Shown here in pieces: positions 10,670 to 23,028 of a stretch of DNA of 64,000 nucleotides; positions within the stretch are counted from its first letter, which is position 1; each line of letters starts with the position of its first letter. The notes beneath the pieces are model-generated. The model saw nothing but the letters and a program-made list of their open reading frames with translations, had not been told where the DNA came from and made no database searches. Location: NCBI GenBank assembly GCA_001939145.1, contig LSRX01000697.1:285808-349807 (forward strand), given 5' to 3'. The position numbers and the translations under genes are program-made. This DNA is from Symbiodinium microadriaticum. Lineage: Eukaryota; Sar; Dinophyceae; Suessiales; Symbiodiniaceae.

Positions 10670-13311
10670 CTCATCCTCCGTGATGTTTGGATTTGCCGCA
10701 TGCGTCCGAAGCCACCGCTTCAAGAGCTCGATGAGCCGGGTACGAGGATCGTGTCGATATGTTCCCATACTGGCAGGGTGCTGACACAGTTCAAACGGGG
10801 CCCTCCGGCCAGCTAGACTAAACAAAAAAGATAACTCTACAACAAGGATGAAGCAAAACCAGCTGTCTGCCAGCATTTGTGGAAGTGCAAACTGCTGGAA
10901 CCAACCGGAACAGGCCCAAAAAACCTTGCCGGAAGTGACGTCACATGCTTTGATGACGCTTCGGGAAGCTATGTCCGCTTGAGGTGCTGGGTTGCAGCCT
11001 GAAGGACAGAAAAGGGATTTTGTCTTCGGGGTGTAGCTGTACTTTCGAACACTTCGGCGAGGGTCTAACAAGCCGTCAGGCCTCATGGCCTCAGGCCTGG
11101 TCACCTCCGGCCTGGTGCCTCGCCTCCCTCGAAGAACCCAGAGCAGAAGCCGGCAGTAGCGTGAATAACCGAAGCCCGTCCTCGTCTGTGCCCGAGTCCC
11201 GAGGACGGTGAAGTAGGTGGTCTTTCGATTTCCTCAAGAACACACATCTGCGTAAGAAAGGTCGAGGGCTGGAACGGCTCGACTCAAGCAACATCTTGCA
11301 AAGATTGCCCCATATATTGGTTCAAGCCCATTCTGCAATCAATCCTCTAGTAACACTGAACCTGCCATGACTGCCCCTTCTCTGCATTCTATTGACCCCT
11401 CGACACAGCTTCTGAGCGTCTCTGGTACTCGAGGATGACATCCAAAGCTGCGACCAGGTGCGAGTGCTCATATCTCCTGGGCTTGCCATGACCCAGCAGC
11501 TTGCCCCTCATATCGGCTTCAGGAAAGAAAGCACTGAGTTTCCGACGGAATTCCGCCTTGGTGACAAACACGAAGCTACATGCACCAGAACTCGTGCCCC
11601 TTAACACAAAAATTCGGGTGGGGGCTTGCCAGACCGAGAAGACGACGGCAAACGGCTTCTGTCTGCTACCCGCAGTCAAGCTGCGTTCAGTTGACGTGAG
11701 CGAAAAGTCATCTGCACCTGTGGGCAGCCAATCGATACTACTTTTCCACTCCCAAACGCTTGTCGATTCTTTACTGTTCAGATTTGAGGCGGTGACTTGC
11801 GATGTCAGTGAGTGAGGGGTCCTCCAAATGCTTCTTTACCTCGGCAAGTGCACGAGTAGTTAGCCTCAATTGCCCACCACCCCTGAATGCTTCAGCCAAA
11901 ACTATCACAACAGCTACAGTGCACCTGAAAGGAATTGAGGTGGAGGAGGAGGCAGAGAAGGAGGAGGAGGAGGAGGAAGGGGCAGAGGAGGAGGGCCAGT
12001 GTACCAAGCACGTGTCCAAGTGCTGCCAGGCCAGCTAAGGACTGCAGAACCTCCAGCTGAGAGCGTGCAAGCGAGCTCCAGTTGCCGGAGCTCGGCATCA
12101 CCGCCTTGAAGGAAGAGGCTCCGTACACTAACCAGCAGTGGCGACGCATGAGGTCTGCGTTCACGCTCCTCAGGTTCTGGCACTCACAAGCGAGGCCATG
12201 CTAAGCAACTCTCGTTGGAGCGGGTGTGCTTCAGCAGAAGGCGCTGCTGAGCATTAACAGAGCCATGCAAAAGGTAGCGCTGGGCTTCGCCATTTTCTAC
12301 CATGTACGAAAGAATCGTTTCATCGCATGAATCATATCGAAACTACCATTCCGAACTACCGAGGTATACTTGTGGCCAGCGTGAGCATGTGAAACATGCG
12401 CACTATGTATCGTCGAACAAGGTCTCCACTAAGTCCGAGGTGGCTTCTCAGTCTTTTGGTCATCTGAGCTCCGGGTTTGGTAAACTAATTCGGATGGCTG
12501 AGCCGTTACGGCGACCAGAAAGTCACCACAATAGCGTGTGCAGAGCACCTAATGCCTGTCGCCAAGGACACGTCCCTCACCTACCGGCAAGCATCACCCA
12601 ACAATTGGTCAGAGGGAAATCGGGCGCTGCCTCCTCGATCTCTGGTGATCTCGGTGTGTCTTTACCCCACCACACAGGGCTACTTCTGTGGACATGAAAC
12701 ACAAGGCTCTTGCACTTTTGTCGGAGAACACATGGCCTTGAATGCCTTTTCCTAAGACTGACGCAGTGTAGAACCGACGAGAGCCGAGGCCTCAGATTTC
12801 AGGTGCTAAGCTGTGCTTGGTAGCGCCTGTGCCCCATATGGGCAGCTGGCAGGAAGGATCGGCCCTGCCTGGAAGTGATGCGCAAATCATGCCGCCACTG
12901 ATGTCCTTCTATCCGAGAACTCACGAAGAGCTTGCAGACACTGAGGCTGCGGCTGCCAAACCAGCTATATTTAATATGGCTGTTCGGCGCAGTGTCCTGC
13001 ACAGTGCGTAGCAACCGGCAACCGCTCATGAGTTGCATGGATGATGTTCAAGGCGGGGTGATGCTGAGCAGAGCACGAGTGCACTGGTTGAACAGCTGGG
13101 ACGCTGGTCCTGCTGAGCAAGATCGGCCAAGCCAGTCTCGATTGGCTCCATGCTTCCTCGCTCGGAACATGTGCAGCGCAGCGCCAACGCTGCCCAGAGC
13201 GAAGAAGGTGAAAGTGCTCAGGTACCTGACCAGCCGTAGAGAGCAGCTTATGCGAATAGGTCGATGGCCTGCAACATCTTTCAGACCCGCCTCTGCCCGA
13301 CCCCTTAGCAT
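10670..13311 (-). CDS. Putative multi-exon membrane protein, family not recognised
   Basis: Function unknown. On the minus strand several protein-like blocks follow in order. Block 13311-13048 has a membrane segment in YLSTFTFFALGSVGAALHMF. Blocks at 12164-11960 and 11950-11771 include RCTVAVVIVLAEAFRGGGQL and ALAEVKKHLEDPSLTD. Block 11679-11389 contains KPFAVVFSVWQAPTRIFVLR and ends in a basic helix. Block 11000-10670 has the membrane segment ADSWFCFILVVELSFLFSL and a basic tail containing RLIELLKRWLRTHA. Composition, order and strand suggest one gene with several short exons and at least three membrane spans. Splice sites and ends were not fixed, and it could be two genes. Confidence 0.45.
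11938..11985. repeat. GGA-rich microsatellite
   Basis: Run of GGAGGA and GAA units. Read on the minus strand it gives either a poly-leucine or a poly-proline stretch depending on frame, so open frames across it are unreliable. Confidence 0.8.
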
Positions 13312-14240
13312 CTCATCTGTCTACCTCTTTATGGGGCAGGAAGTCTAGCCCAAGCCAGCAGGAATCCATCAATCATGGCGCTGCAGAAAGAACACTATGA
13401 TTTTTACGGTCGCTGCTTCACGACTAATTATTGGAAACTGAAGCAAGCAGCTAGCACACAAGTTGTGCAAAGGGTAATATCAAGTCGTTTTGCCCTTTTT
13501 GGGCCACGCATTCATGATCGATTGCCGAGCCAAGTTCAATCCACACGCTAGGGGGGGGCCTTCGAAAGGTATCTCTTCAGGGGCTTTCCAACTTATTGAA
13601 ACATTACCAAGAAAATGTCCGGCAACACGATGCTGAAACCATAATCTTCCAGGAGACATGTTCATCATGTCACCGCGTGGCACGCATGTTGCTGTGCACT
13701 ATTGGTACATCCCACAGCCTGTCAAGCCTTACAGCAAAACAACAAGTGTATGACACAACGGGCCTGATGAGTTGAAGAATGATATGTGATCTTCGGTGCA
13801 GATAACGCAATCAGAACGAGTCAGTCGGAATGATTTAGAAGATTTTAAAAGTTTCCGGCATGAATTCTGAGATTTCCTAAGTCCTAAGTTTTCCGAAGGT
13901 CCCACAACTCTCGAAGCAGACCTTTCTGAACTGCTATCCTTGGCTAAGACAAGTTGAAACACACCGCAGTGCCATGGCTTCCCACTTGCTGACCCGCAAC
14001 ATGTAAGAGAACTCTTTCATGTCCTTTCGTACTCAAAGCGACGGAGAGTCGCGCACGGGTAAAGTGGACGCCTTCTTTTAAACGTTGGCTTCAAGCGCTC
14101 ATTGTGGCCTTGCTCTGTGATTTACTCTTCTTTCGCCCGGAACATTGCCGACTTGCCCACTTCAAGGCAGCATCTGGCCTCCTGCGAGGCACGCAGAATT
14201 GAGAAGGCCTCGCCGAAGCAGTTTCAGGAGAATTGGCGAT
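13312..14240. other. No gene recognised
   Basis: Short open frames without motifs; leads into the large hexanucleotide array. Confidence 0.4.
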
Positions 14241-15490
14241 TCCGTCCGTCCGTGCGTGCGTGTGCGTGTGCGTGTGCGTGTGCGTGTGCGTGCGCGTGCG
14301 CGTGCGCGTGTGCGTGTGCGTGTGCGTGTGCGTGTGCGTGTGCGTGTGCGTGTGCGTGTGCGTGTGCGTGTGCGTGTGCGTGTGCGTGTGCGTGTGCGTG
14401 TGCGTGTGCGTGTGCGTGTGCGTGTGCGTGTGCGTGTGCGTGTGCGTGTGCGTGTGCGTGTGCGTGTGCGTGTGCGTGTGCGTGTGCGTGTGCGTGTGCG
14501 TGTGCGTGTGCGTGTGCGTGTGCGTGTGCGTGTGCGTGTGCGTGTGCGTGTGCGTGTGCGTGTGCGTGTGCGTGTGCGTGTGCGTGTGCGTGTGCGTGTG
14601 CGTGTGCGTGTGCGTGTGCGTGTGCGTGTGCGTGTGCGTGTGCGTGTGCGTGTGCGTGTGCGTGTGCGTGTGCGTGTGCGTGTGCGTGTGCGTGTGCGTG
14701 TGCGTGTGCGTGTGCGTGTGCGTGTGCGTGTGCGTGTGCGTGTGCGTGTGCGTGTGCGTGTGCGTGTGCGTGTGCGTGTGCGTGTGCGTGTGCGTGTGCG
14801 TGTGCGTGTGCGTGTGCGTGTGCGTGTGCGTGTGCGTGTGCGTGTGCGTGTGCGTGTGCGTGTGCGTGTGCGTGTGCGTGTGCGTGTGCGTGTGCGTGTG
14901 CGTGTGCGTGTGCGTGTGCGTGTGCGTGTGCGTGTGCGTGTGCGTGTGCGTGTGCGTGTGCGTGTGCGTGTGCGTGTGCGTGTGCGTGTGCGTGTGCGTG
15001 TGCGTGTGCGTGTGCGTGTGCGTGTGCGTGTGCGTGTGCGTGTGCGTGTGCGTGTGCGTGTGCGTGTGCGTGTGCGTGTGCGTGTGCGTGTGCGTGTGCG
15101 TGTGCGTGTGCGTGTGCGTGTGCGTGTGCGTGTGCGTGTGCGTGTGCGTGTGCGTGTGCGTGTGCGTGTGCGTGTGCGTGTGCGTGTGCGTGTGCGTGTG
15201 CGTGTGCGTGTGCGTGTGCGTGTGCGTGTGCGTGTGCGTGTGCGTGTGCGTGTGCGTGTGCGTGTGCGTGTGCGTGTGCGTGTGCGTGTGCGTGTGCGTG
15301 TGCGTGTGCGTGTGCGTGTGCGTGTGCGTGTGCGTGTGCGTGTGCGTGTGCGTGTGCGTGTGCGTGTGCGTGTGCGTGTGCGTGTGCGTGTGCGTGTGCG
15401 TGTGCGTGTGCGTGTGCGTGTGCGTGTGCGTGTGCGTGTGCGTGTGCGTGNGTGTGTGTGTGTGTGTGTGTGTGTGCGTGTGCGTGTGCG
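14241..15490. repeat. Very long GTGCGT hexanucleotide array with one unresolved base
   Basis: After CCGT and GTGCGC variants, the GTGCGT unit repeats essentially perfectly from about 14309 to 15450, roughly 190 copies. Position 15451 is N, followed by a pure GT run to about 15476 and a few more hexamers. The N sits exactly at the change of unit, suggesting an assembly join. The unit has no stop codon in most frames, so it produces spurious open frames of more than 500 codons on both strands. Alternating purine-pyrimidine sequence of this kind can adopt Z-DNA. Confidence 0.97.
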
Positions 15491-15800
15491 TGCTTGTGTT
15501 TGTGTTTGTGTTTGTGTGCGTGTCTGTGTGTGCGTGTCTGTGCGTGCGTGCGTGCGTGCGTGCGCGCGTGCGCGCGTGCGCGCGCGCTTATTTGTGTTTG
15601 CTTGTGTTGGTTTGTGGTTGTTTGTGTTTGTTTGTGTTTGTTTGTGTTTGTTTGTGTTTGTCTGTGTTTGTTTGTGTGTTTGTATTTTTGTGGGTTTGTG
15701 CGTTCGTATGTTTGTTTGTTTGTTTGCTTGCTTGCTTGCTTCCTTGCTTGCTTGCTTGCTTGCAAGTTTGCTTGTTGCTTGTTTGCTTGTTTGATTGTTT
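15491..15800. repeat. Compound TTTGTG / GTGC / TTGC repeat
   Basis: Continues from the hexamer array: TTTGTG and TCTGTG units, a CGTG/CGCG block near 15540-15590, TTTGTG again to about 15700, then TTGC tetramers to about 15800. The units change in steps, as expected of a compound satellite that grew from one end. Confidence 0.9.
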
Positions 15801-17621
15801 GTGTGAGCGATCCTCGGTCATGAACTCAGGGAGGTCACTCTCCAACGTTTGCATTGAAGCTTTTTCTTGATGCAGTAGGTCGGCTGTTCGAAACTTCGCC
15901 TTCAAGACTGTTGCGGCGGCAAGGGAAACCAACACCCAGGATCACAAGTACTGGGATCCTTCCCCCACTGAGGGTTGTCGCAATGGGGGTGGGGATGTAG
16001 GTGAGTGACCTGCTTTGTTGTGTGTTGTGTTGTTGTGTTGTTTTGTTGCTTGCGGTGTATGTTTGTTTGAAACGGGATCCAACCAAGAATGCGCCCAACT
16101 TGTCGAGAGTATGCTTACAACGGCTTCCGTCAAGGCACCGTGTTGGCCTCGATCGGAGGCAGTCCTTGATTGGGGATGCGTTCTCGTTTGTCCTGAAGCG
16201 GAGCTTATCCCTCTCTCTCTCTCTCCCCTTCTGACTCTTTCAGCCATAAGGTATTCAGCCACACGGCCCCTTCTCTTCGCTTTATGGGACCTGGCTGGCT
16301 GTCTGGTTGTCTGGTTGTCTGGCGGTCTGGCTGTCTGGCCGTCTGTGGGCATGTGTGCGTGTGCGTGTGCAAGTCGGGACAGTTTGCACAAGCTCGAAGC
16401 CTAAGACTGATGCGCTGCCTTACTTGCAGATGATGCTTCTTATAGTCATGAAGCTGTCCTGCTTAGAGGGAGGAAGATGCCCTTGAGCAGCGAACACCCT
16501 GGAGCAAACACCCTGGCTGCTGATAGAGCATCTTGGGAACGCACATCCTCTCCCAGCCAGCGCGCAGCGGCGAAGTACCATGTTGCATGGCTATCTTCTT
16601 GTATCCCTGCTCCTTTCCCTGCCCCAGCCGTTTTCTGACCAACTTGAAGGTTGTGGGTCTGAAGCCTGCTGGATCTTGTCAAGTCTGGCAGAACCCATGC
16701 GAACAGATATCGAGCTGGCTGGCGCATGCTTGGAATGCCGGCTGCCATGCTCCCGATTTGAAAGCATCCCGCAATAACAGATTGCGACAGCTGCGATGAG
16801 GCCAGCAAGTAGCAAATGATTGCAACGCAACTGGTCCATGGCACTCTACATAAGAGCTGTTGCACCATCGGAAACTTTTGCTGGTCGCTCGGGTCCTGGT
16901 AGGACCATTGAGCTGTCAGTGGGTTTCGCGGCTTTGTCAGAAACCACCTGAATTCGGACAGGCGTCGCCTAAGATGGCATACCATAACTTTGAGTGTGAG
17001 CAATTCGATCAACTTGGGTTGCCGCCTGCTATGCTTGTCGCCTATTCACCTGAGCCACGCCACCTGCCCAAACAAGCAATGATTCATTTCATGTCGGGCG
17101 GACTTAGGCAGGTAAGCCGTACGCTTAGAAACAGATGCCATCGCTTCATGTGCACCTATGTAGTAGCTAAATGCATGACACCATGAATGAACTAGATCAT
17201 GGGTCTCAGAGGGCATCTGGGGTGAAACTCGAATACGAAACTTTTGCGGCTGTTGCGGCTGTTGCGCAATGCTCCGATGGTACACAGAGTAAAACGCGCT
17301 ACATTTGAGTGCACAAGCCCCCTCTCTCTTTCGGAGACGGTTGCGTCGAGTAGTCCAAAAAAGGGAAAGTGACCGCTTCAGGTGGCTCTGCCCGCTACAC
17401 CACAACGTACGAATTGCAGCAGAAGGCTTTCTTTGCATGCTTGGATACTGTGGCTGACCTTCATCAATGCTCAAAAAAACATTGAAACATCTGTTTCGGG
17501 CTGACTCTCAGAGGACATCTCGCAACTCGCCTTGGAGCAGAAAGTCGGCAAACGAATCATGCAGGTGGTCAATGGGTCTTACTCTCAGTTCCACTCGTGC
17601 TTTCGATGAGGATGACAGGTT
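15801..17621. other. No gene recognised
   Basis: Lies downstream of peroxidase copy A. Holds TTGTG-rich sequence near 16014-16060, a CT run near 16210-16230 and an octamer repeat at 16287-16350. One minus-strand stretch near 16839-16740 has a possible membrane segment (HLLLAGLIAAVAICYCGM), but nothing ties it to a gene. Confidence 0.4.
16287..16350. repeat. GTCTGGYT octamer repeat
   Basis: About seven consecutive copies of an eight-base unit close to GTCTGGTT, GTCTGGCG or GTCTGGCC. Confidence 0.8.
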
Positions 17622-20600
17622 TCATTCACTGAGCTTTGCACTGCAGCCGAGCTCTTGCAAACGTACCCAAGCCTGGCGTGGATACCGGAACAGCAGATGT
17701 TGGCAGGAATGCGCACATTTCCACTGCCCGCACAAGCTTTTTGAGGAACGAGTGCAGCCAAGTTCAAGTCTTGTCTCAGCATGTGCTGCACTGCATGAAA
17801 GGTTCCCTCTCATGTTGGGGTGGCACCTTGTCGAACTCCGAAAACCAAGACTTCTGGTCATCGGCGAACTGAATGACCTTTGCTTCGCAGCCGGCATCAG
17901 CGAAGCAATTCCTGTCTGACAGCGGTCACACACGCGGCCACTGACGTCAGTGTCCGACATACCTTTTGAAGTCAGGGTCGTTGACAAGTGCCATGTCCTT
18001 AAGACACGGGAAAGGAGAAATGCGAAGGGCACCAATGCACACATTGACATACTCGTACACCTGCCATCTCAGATTCCGAACAAAGAGCATTCATACATAG
18101 GCGCATGTGCATGTCTGAAAGACGACATAAGTTTTGGAATCCGGTAGTACATGGCTGGCGGTGATCATCCACGGTGCAAACGCACGAATCTAGAGTTGCT
18201 TTCTTGCAATGGAGTAAAAGTAGGTTGTGGTAAGTCGCGGAATCTCTCATAACATGACTGAGACCATTACCGTGGTCAGCATCATCGTCTTGGACTCTGC
18301 GCACCTGACAGAAACACATTGGGACAGTTGAAACTGCTTGACACCCCTTGACCTGCCGTAACAACTTCGGCACTGCATACAGTCCTCCTTGCCTGAACTG
18401 TGGGTTCCCCTTGCTAGTGGTCTCGGACGACCAACTTCTGTGCATCAAGTCCTGCAAGGCTACCAATGCACTCGGAACGGCGACTGCCTCGAACAACCTT
18501 CACCGTTTGCGGACGAGAAAAATGCCCAAGACAAGGTTGAGCATAATGTGCAGGACCTTGAAGTATGAGTTGTCAAACTTGAGCTTGTCCTCAGGGGCCG
18601 AAGTGTGTGATGGCGTGCAAGCACTGGAAGTGATGCGGGGCTCTGCGCTTGGCGAGCGCAGGGCTGAGGTCGCGATCATAGTCTACATGGTGTGTGCCGA
18701 GACCGAGGCTGCTGTCCAAGCTCCATCGAAACCAGAGCGGTCCAGATGACAGCTCCTTGCACAGTGCGCTTATGCAGTTGAGGCTAAGCACGATGCAACA
18801 GTAGATGCCCAATGCTGTGAACGTCTGCGCAGCTGACCCGACAGTGTGAGCCCCAGAAAGAGCGACGATCGCTTTGTCATCGAACCCCTGGAAGGCAGAT
18901 GTTGAAAGGATGGCGGAGGATCATCAGCACTGAAAGCAGAGGGGCGGAGCTGGCGGCCAGCCTTGGGGTAGAAAATGTCTCGCAGATGTCTCGCATCCTT
19001 GTCACCGTCCTGAAGAGCCACAAGACGCGTCGCATAGTACTGGCCCAGTACTGGCTGTGCGCACATGGTAGGCAACACATCTTCAACGCCTGCGTTAGGT
19101 GATCTGACTCAACAGACTACAATTGACTACAACATGCTACAGTCGGCAGATTGAACTTGCATCTGTGTCAGGGCCGGATTTGATTCAGGCTGGCTTTCTC
19201 CCGGCGGTCCGGAAGCCGTCCCGTCGCTGAGGATGCACCATCGCCGACACGTTCGGCCTCAGATAGTGTGATGTCTGCCGTGCCACCGAGTAGCCATGTG
19301 CTGCAGCCGCCATGTTTGGGATTGCGAAGCCCCCCGCATCTAAGCGTCCAAAGCGAGTGGTGAGTTCTGGACCTCCCATCACCTCTTCAAACGTCGCAGG
19401 CTGCCGTAATCAATTGCTGTTTAGCGTCCGTCTTCTTATTCTCCTATCACGAACTTGTACGGCCTTGATTGCCACATTGGCAGCCAGTGCCCACAGATCT
19501 GCATGGGAGATCATTCGCGGCACGTACCTCAGGCAGGTACTGCGAGCGAAGCCCCACTTGGAGTAGCAGCCTTCTGGGCTCCTCTCTGTTTCAGAAGATA
19601 GAGATAGAGGGCGCAGAGGGCGCACTTGGCTGCGATAGGTTCTAATAGCGGAATCGCGACCTGCGGCCTCCACGTTTGCACTTCACAGAGCACTCATTGC
19701 AAGGAGAAGTTGCAGACAGCTGCCGAATCCATCCGCGAACAGCTCTTAACGCCAGCAACCGCTCAAGCAGCTAAGGAAGCTCAGCTGGTGATGTCTTGCT
19801 GCCTGTTGCTTTGCGGCAAGACTAACCACAGGTAGGAACTGGGGCTCAAGCAATCCAGCATTCGCTGCAAGCGCATGCTCGCCTCCTCCTTGACAAAGTC
19901 AAACATTTGTAAACGAAGCTCTGACATGCTGGAACACGAAGCAGCATTTAGCCAACCACCAGGCAGGCGCATCGCGGCATTCGGGCAGCCATCAGCACCT
20001 GCACAGCACGGCACGCTTGAGAGAGCCGGCTTCACGTTCCAAGAAATGGGATTGAAATGCCCCACTGGATCTCTGCATTCAGGTTTCTGACTCTGTTATC
20101 CCAGAAAGTGTCGTTGCTTCGACGGATGACAGGTGCAGCCACAGGCGGCAAGTAGAAGAACAGACTCTGCAAATTCAACAAGTTCCAGGTTTCCGGCAAT
20201 ACATTCTATGCCCGCAGCTGTCACCCAGTTGCAACACATCAAAGCAAATCTCCGGGCAAAGCATTGGGCGGCACCGTTGTAGATGCCAGCATCGTGCCAA
20301 GAAAGCCGCACCCTTAGTCAACCGAGGTCCCACAGGTTGAAAGCGAGTTCATCAAACCCGTAGATTGGACCTCGTGCGTTCGAGAGACCAGATGCCGACA
20401 GCCGACACTGGAACCACTAATCAAAGAGCCATCCCTGGTCAACAGCTCCTCCAACCTCGCAACCTGCTACTTTCAAATCTTATCAACTGCGGCTTCTGAA
20501 ATCTTTCGACCAGCTTCCCTAGCCGGATGCAGAGGGCCGCGCATTATCGGCCCGCAGTCTTTTCTCCGGATAAGTTTTTCCAAATCCTCTACCTGAGAAA

Positions 20601-21690
20601 GCGAACAGGAAGTAGGTTCAAGTCAACCGACCAAAACTACCGGACTTGAGATCGCGACCAAGTGATCGTAAGTTAGGCATCGGCACAGCTTCATCCTAGG
20701 ATGTCGGAGAGTCGCGTTGTGTATCATCGGGGCCAGGATCACTTCAAGCAGTCAGAACTTGAAAACCTTGCTTCCGAAACGAGGACAGAGCTTGAGCGTG
20801 TCGTCAGCTTTGCATCTCTCGAGCATCTCTACGACATCCCCTGGCTGTAGTCATGAAGCGCTCAAGCTGTGTAGTCTCACTTTACCACCAGCCTGAAATG
20901 CCGTTCACTTCCAGTATGCTATCCTCAGCTCCGGCAGGCTGCACCGCATTCATCTTCTAGCTTCTAGTCTAGCCATCACCGGCCAAGCAGCACCACTGCT
21001 CAGCTTCCTGTCCGGGTACTTCTTGTTCCATTCCCTTTGAGCCGGCCAAATGTGTTAACTGACATGTTCTGCTACATGGCACTGCTAAGGTATGACCCAG
21101 ACCCCAGACTCCTCACTGACTGTGATGAGTGGTGATCGATCCTACTGAACCGGGGGTGTCACTCGGCAATGCCGCCAGTGACGTGCATGATTGGCAGAAT
21201 CTTCCGCCTGTAGCCGTGCAGTGCAGTCCAAGGGTTTCCACAAGGCTTCCGTTTAACGCTTCTCGGGGTGCTGCTCTGCCATGTAGTCGACGTCCAGACC
21301 TAGCTTCTGTCCCGGTGACCTCGGAGATGGCAATTCAAGTCCCTGATGTGCTCGAGCACGCATCGTAAGTGCCAGTCTTTGAAAGTGTCACCTGATAGAT
21401 CCGTTCCTGCGACTCTGCAAGTGCTCCGTTTCGTCTCGTCATGTCCAAGAGAGGGCTCGCAACAAGTTGCCATGCCTGTTCTGAATCACCGCCAGAGATG
21501 AAAGGTGCTGCTGGCAGCGCACTTTCCTGCAGTTGCGAAACCGCATTGCTGGACGAGTCTCTTTGGCAGGCTAGAGAAATCGCAAGACCTGAAAAAGTAG
21601 AAGCGGTCCAGAATGGGTTTGGCATCCACGTGCGCATCGGCGACACCATCATTGGCTTCGGACTGGCAGCACCTTAGCAGCAGTCTGCTA
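17622..21690 (-). CDS. PDZ-like domain plus class I haem peroxidase, copy A
   Basis: Predicted hydrogen-peroxide-reducing haem enzyme with an N-terminal PDZ-like module. Small exons in order, approximate positions: RCCQSEANDGV near 21660; YQVTLSKTG near 21390; LGLDVDYMAE 21313-21274; LPIMHVTGGIAE near 21185; WNKKYPDRKL near 21020; DSILEVNG near 20915; EMLERCKADDTLKL near 20805; VEDLEKLIRRKDCGPIM near 20565; distal pocket RVRLSWHDAG near 20300; GADGCPNAAMRL near 19985; SHADLWALAANVAIK near 19500; GGPELTTRFGRLDA near 19360; DGDKDARHLRDIF near 19000; proximal histidine ALSGAHTVG near 18855; HLDRSGFDGAWT near 18725; KFDNSYF near 18570; ALVNDPDF near 17975; FADDQKSWFSEF near 17850; AWVRLQELGC near 17660 and a stop at 17622. 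Distal Arg/Trp/His, proximal His, Trp and Asp are all present, as is the arginine after the proximal histidine that binds ascorbate in plant APX. The PDZ-peroxidase intron is only about 150-200 bases here, which supports a single gene. Start exon not found. Confidence 0.8.
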
Positions 21691-23028
21691 GGCGCCAGGA
21701 GCCAGCGGCTCCAAAAAAGGCAGCATCTGTTGAACTGAACTTCTATAACATGGATCCGGCAGAGGGGGGCACGCAGTGTTGCCCATTATCTGGGTCTTTG
21801 AAAACGGAGCCTTCCGAAGCAACATGGGCAAGTGCGTGTAGTGCACACATGTACTCGGGGGTGTGTGAGACAGAAATCGCTGCTTGTACTATGACCGGAC
21901 CAGCCTCCTGCGGCGCAGGCAGCGGCTCTGCCCGCGAACCCGCTTTGAACCAGGCCCGCAAGTCACACAGAAGTTTCACTGTGGCTGTTCATGGGGCGTT
22001 CTCACGCGATGATGCCATCAGAAGGCATTCGGTCCATGACAGCGGGCGATGAGCACTTGTGCACCCTTGGCCTAGGGCTAGTACTTCCATCTATCCAATC
22101 TTCAACCCTTGCCTGATGTCGTGGGATCTAATTAACCAGGATGCTGGACATTCGGCAAGTGCTCCTCCTCTTTCCGCAGACTGCACATGAGGTGCCAACA
22201 CAGTGCGAAGAACAGCCTCTCGCCAAAGACGGGGCGAGAGAGCTTGTCTGGCATGCGCGATGCTCCACATAGAGAGATACAGTGACAGAGCTGGAGGAAA
22301 GCCTAGGCTAGGCTTTGTTCGTGTGAAGTATGCTTTGACTGTCTGCACCGCAAATAAGGATCCTTTACGGGTCCCACGTCGAAGCTTTCCAGAAACACGT
22401 GCATGAGCACATGCTTCATGCTTGCAATGCACCATGAAAAAGTTTTGGAAGGCAATCCTTTCAGGTCTCCTTCACTGGCGGACGAGAAGCACGAGTCCCG
22501 AATGCATGTCTTCTGAAGAGCAACATACATACATATATGTGGCGGCTGCCAACCTTTAGCGAATACTTTGCCCACATGTCCGCAACTTCAACCTGCAGGA
22601 AAACGACGTGCAGGATTCGCAAGCCGAAGACCGCAGAGCCGAAGCTCTCAGAGCTATGCCCTGGGGCATAGAGCTTGGTTGCCTGCTGTCAATGCAAGCC
22701 AAGCCGTCTTGACTCGGAACTGTCTGGGCTGTGCCTAGTTTCTCGAAAAGGACCTGTGTTTGCAATATTTGACGCTGAGGCCTAAGATGCTTTGAGGCCT
22801 GCCACTTGCTGGGACCACTAAAGATTGAGCTGCATGCGATGCCGTTCGATTCGTGTACTGAGTCAGGAAGGCTCTGGCTCATACGCAGCCCTGGCCTTTC
22901 CTGTGAAAGGCTGGCCATGCACGTGTTTGTGGCACCACTACGCATGTCTCCTGCTGATCATATGCTCTGCCAGAATCCCGCGACAATCCTACGCTGAATG
23001 GTCGTTTATGGCAAGCCACGTGCACGGT
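21691..23028. other. Intergenic between peroxidase copies A and B; no gene recognised
   Basis: Open frames here overlap on both strands and carry no motif. The first exon of copy A, with its start codon, should lie in the left part, but I could not identify it. Confidence 0.4.

Noticed and set aside
14102..15870. Open frames of 513-573 codons on both strands encoding CACA, RVRV, CVCV or HAHA repeats
   Set aside because: They exist only because the GTGCGT hexamer has no stop codon in those frames; flanks show no coding features.
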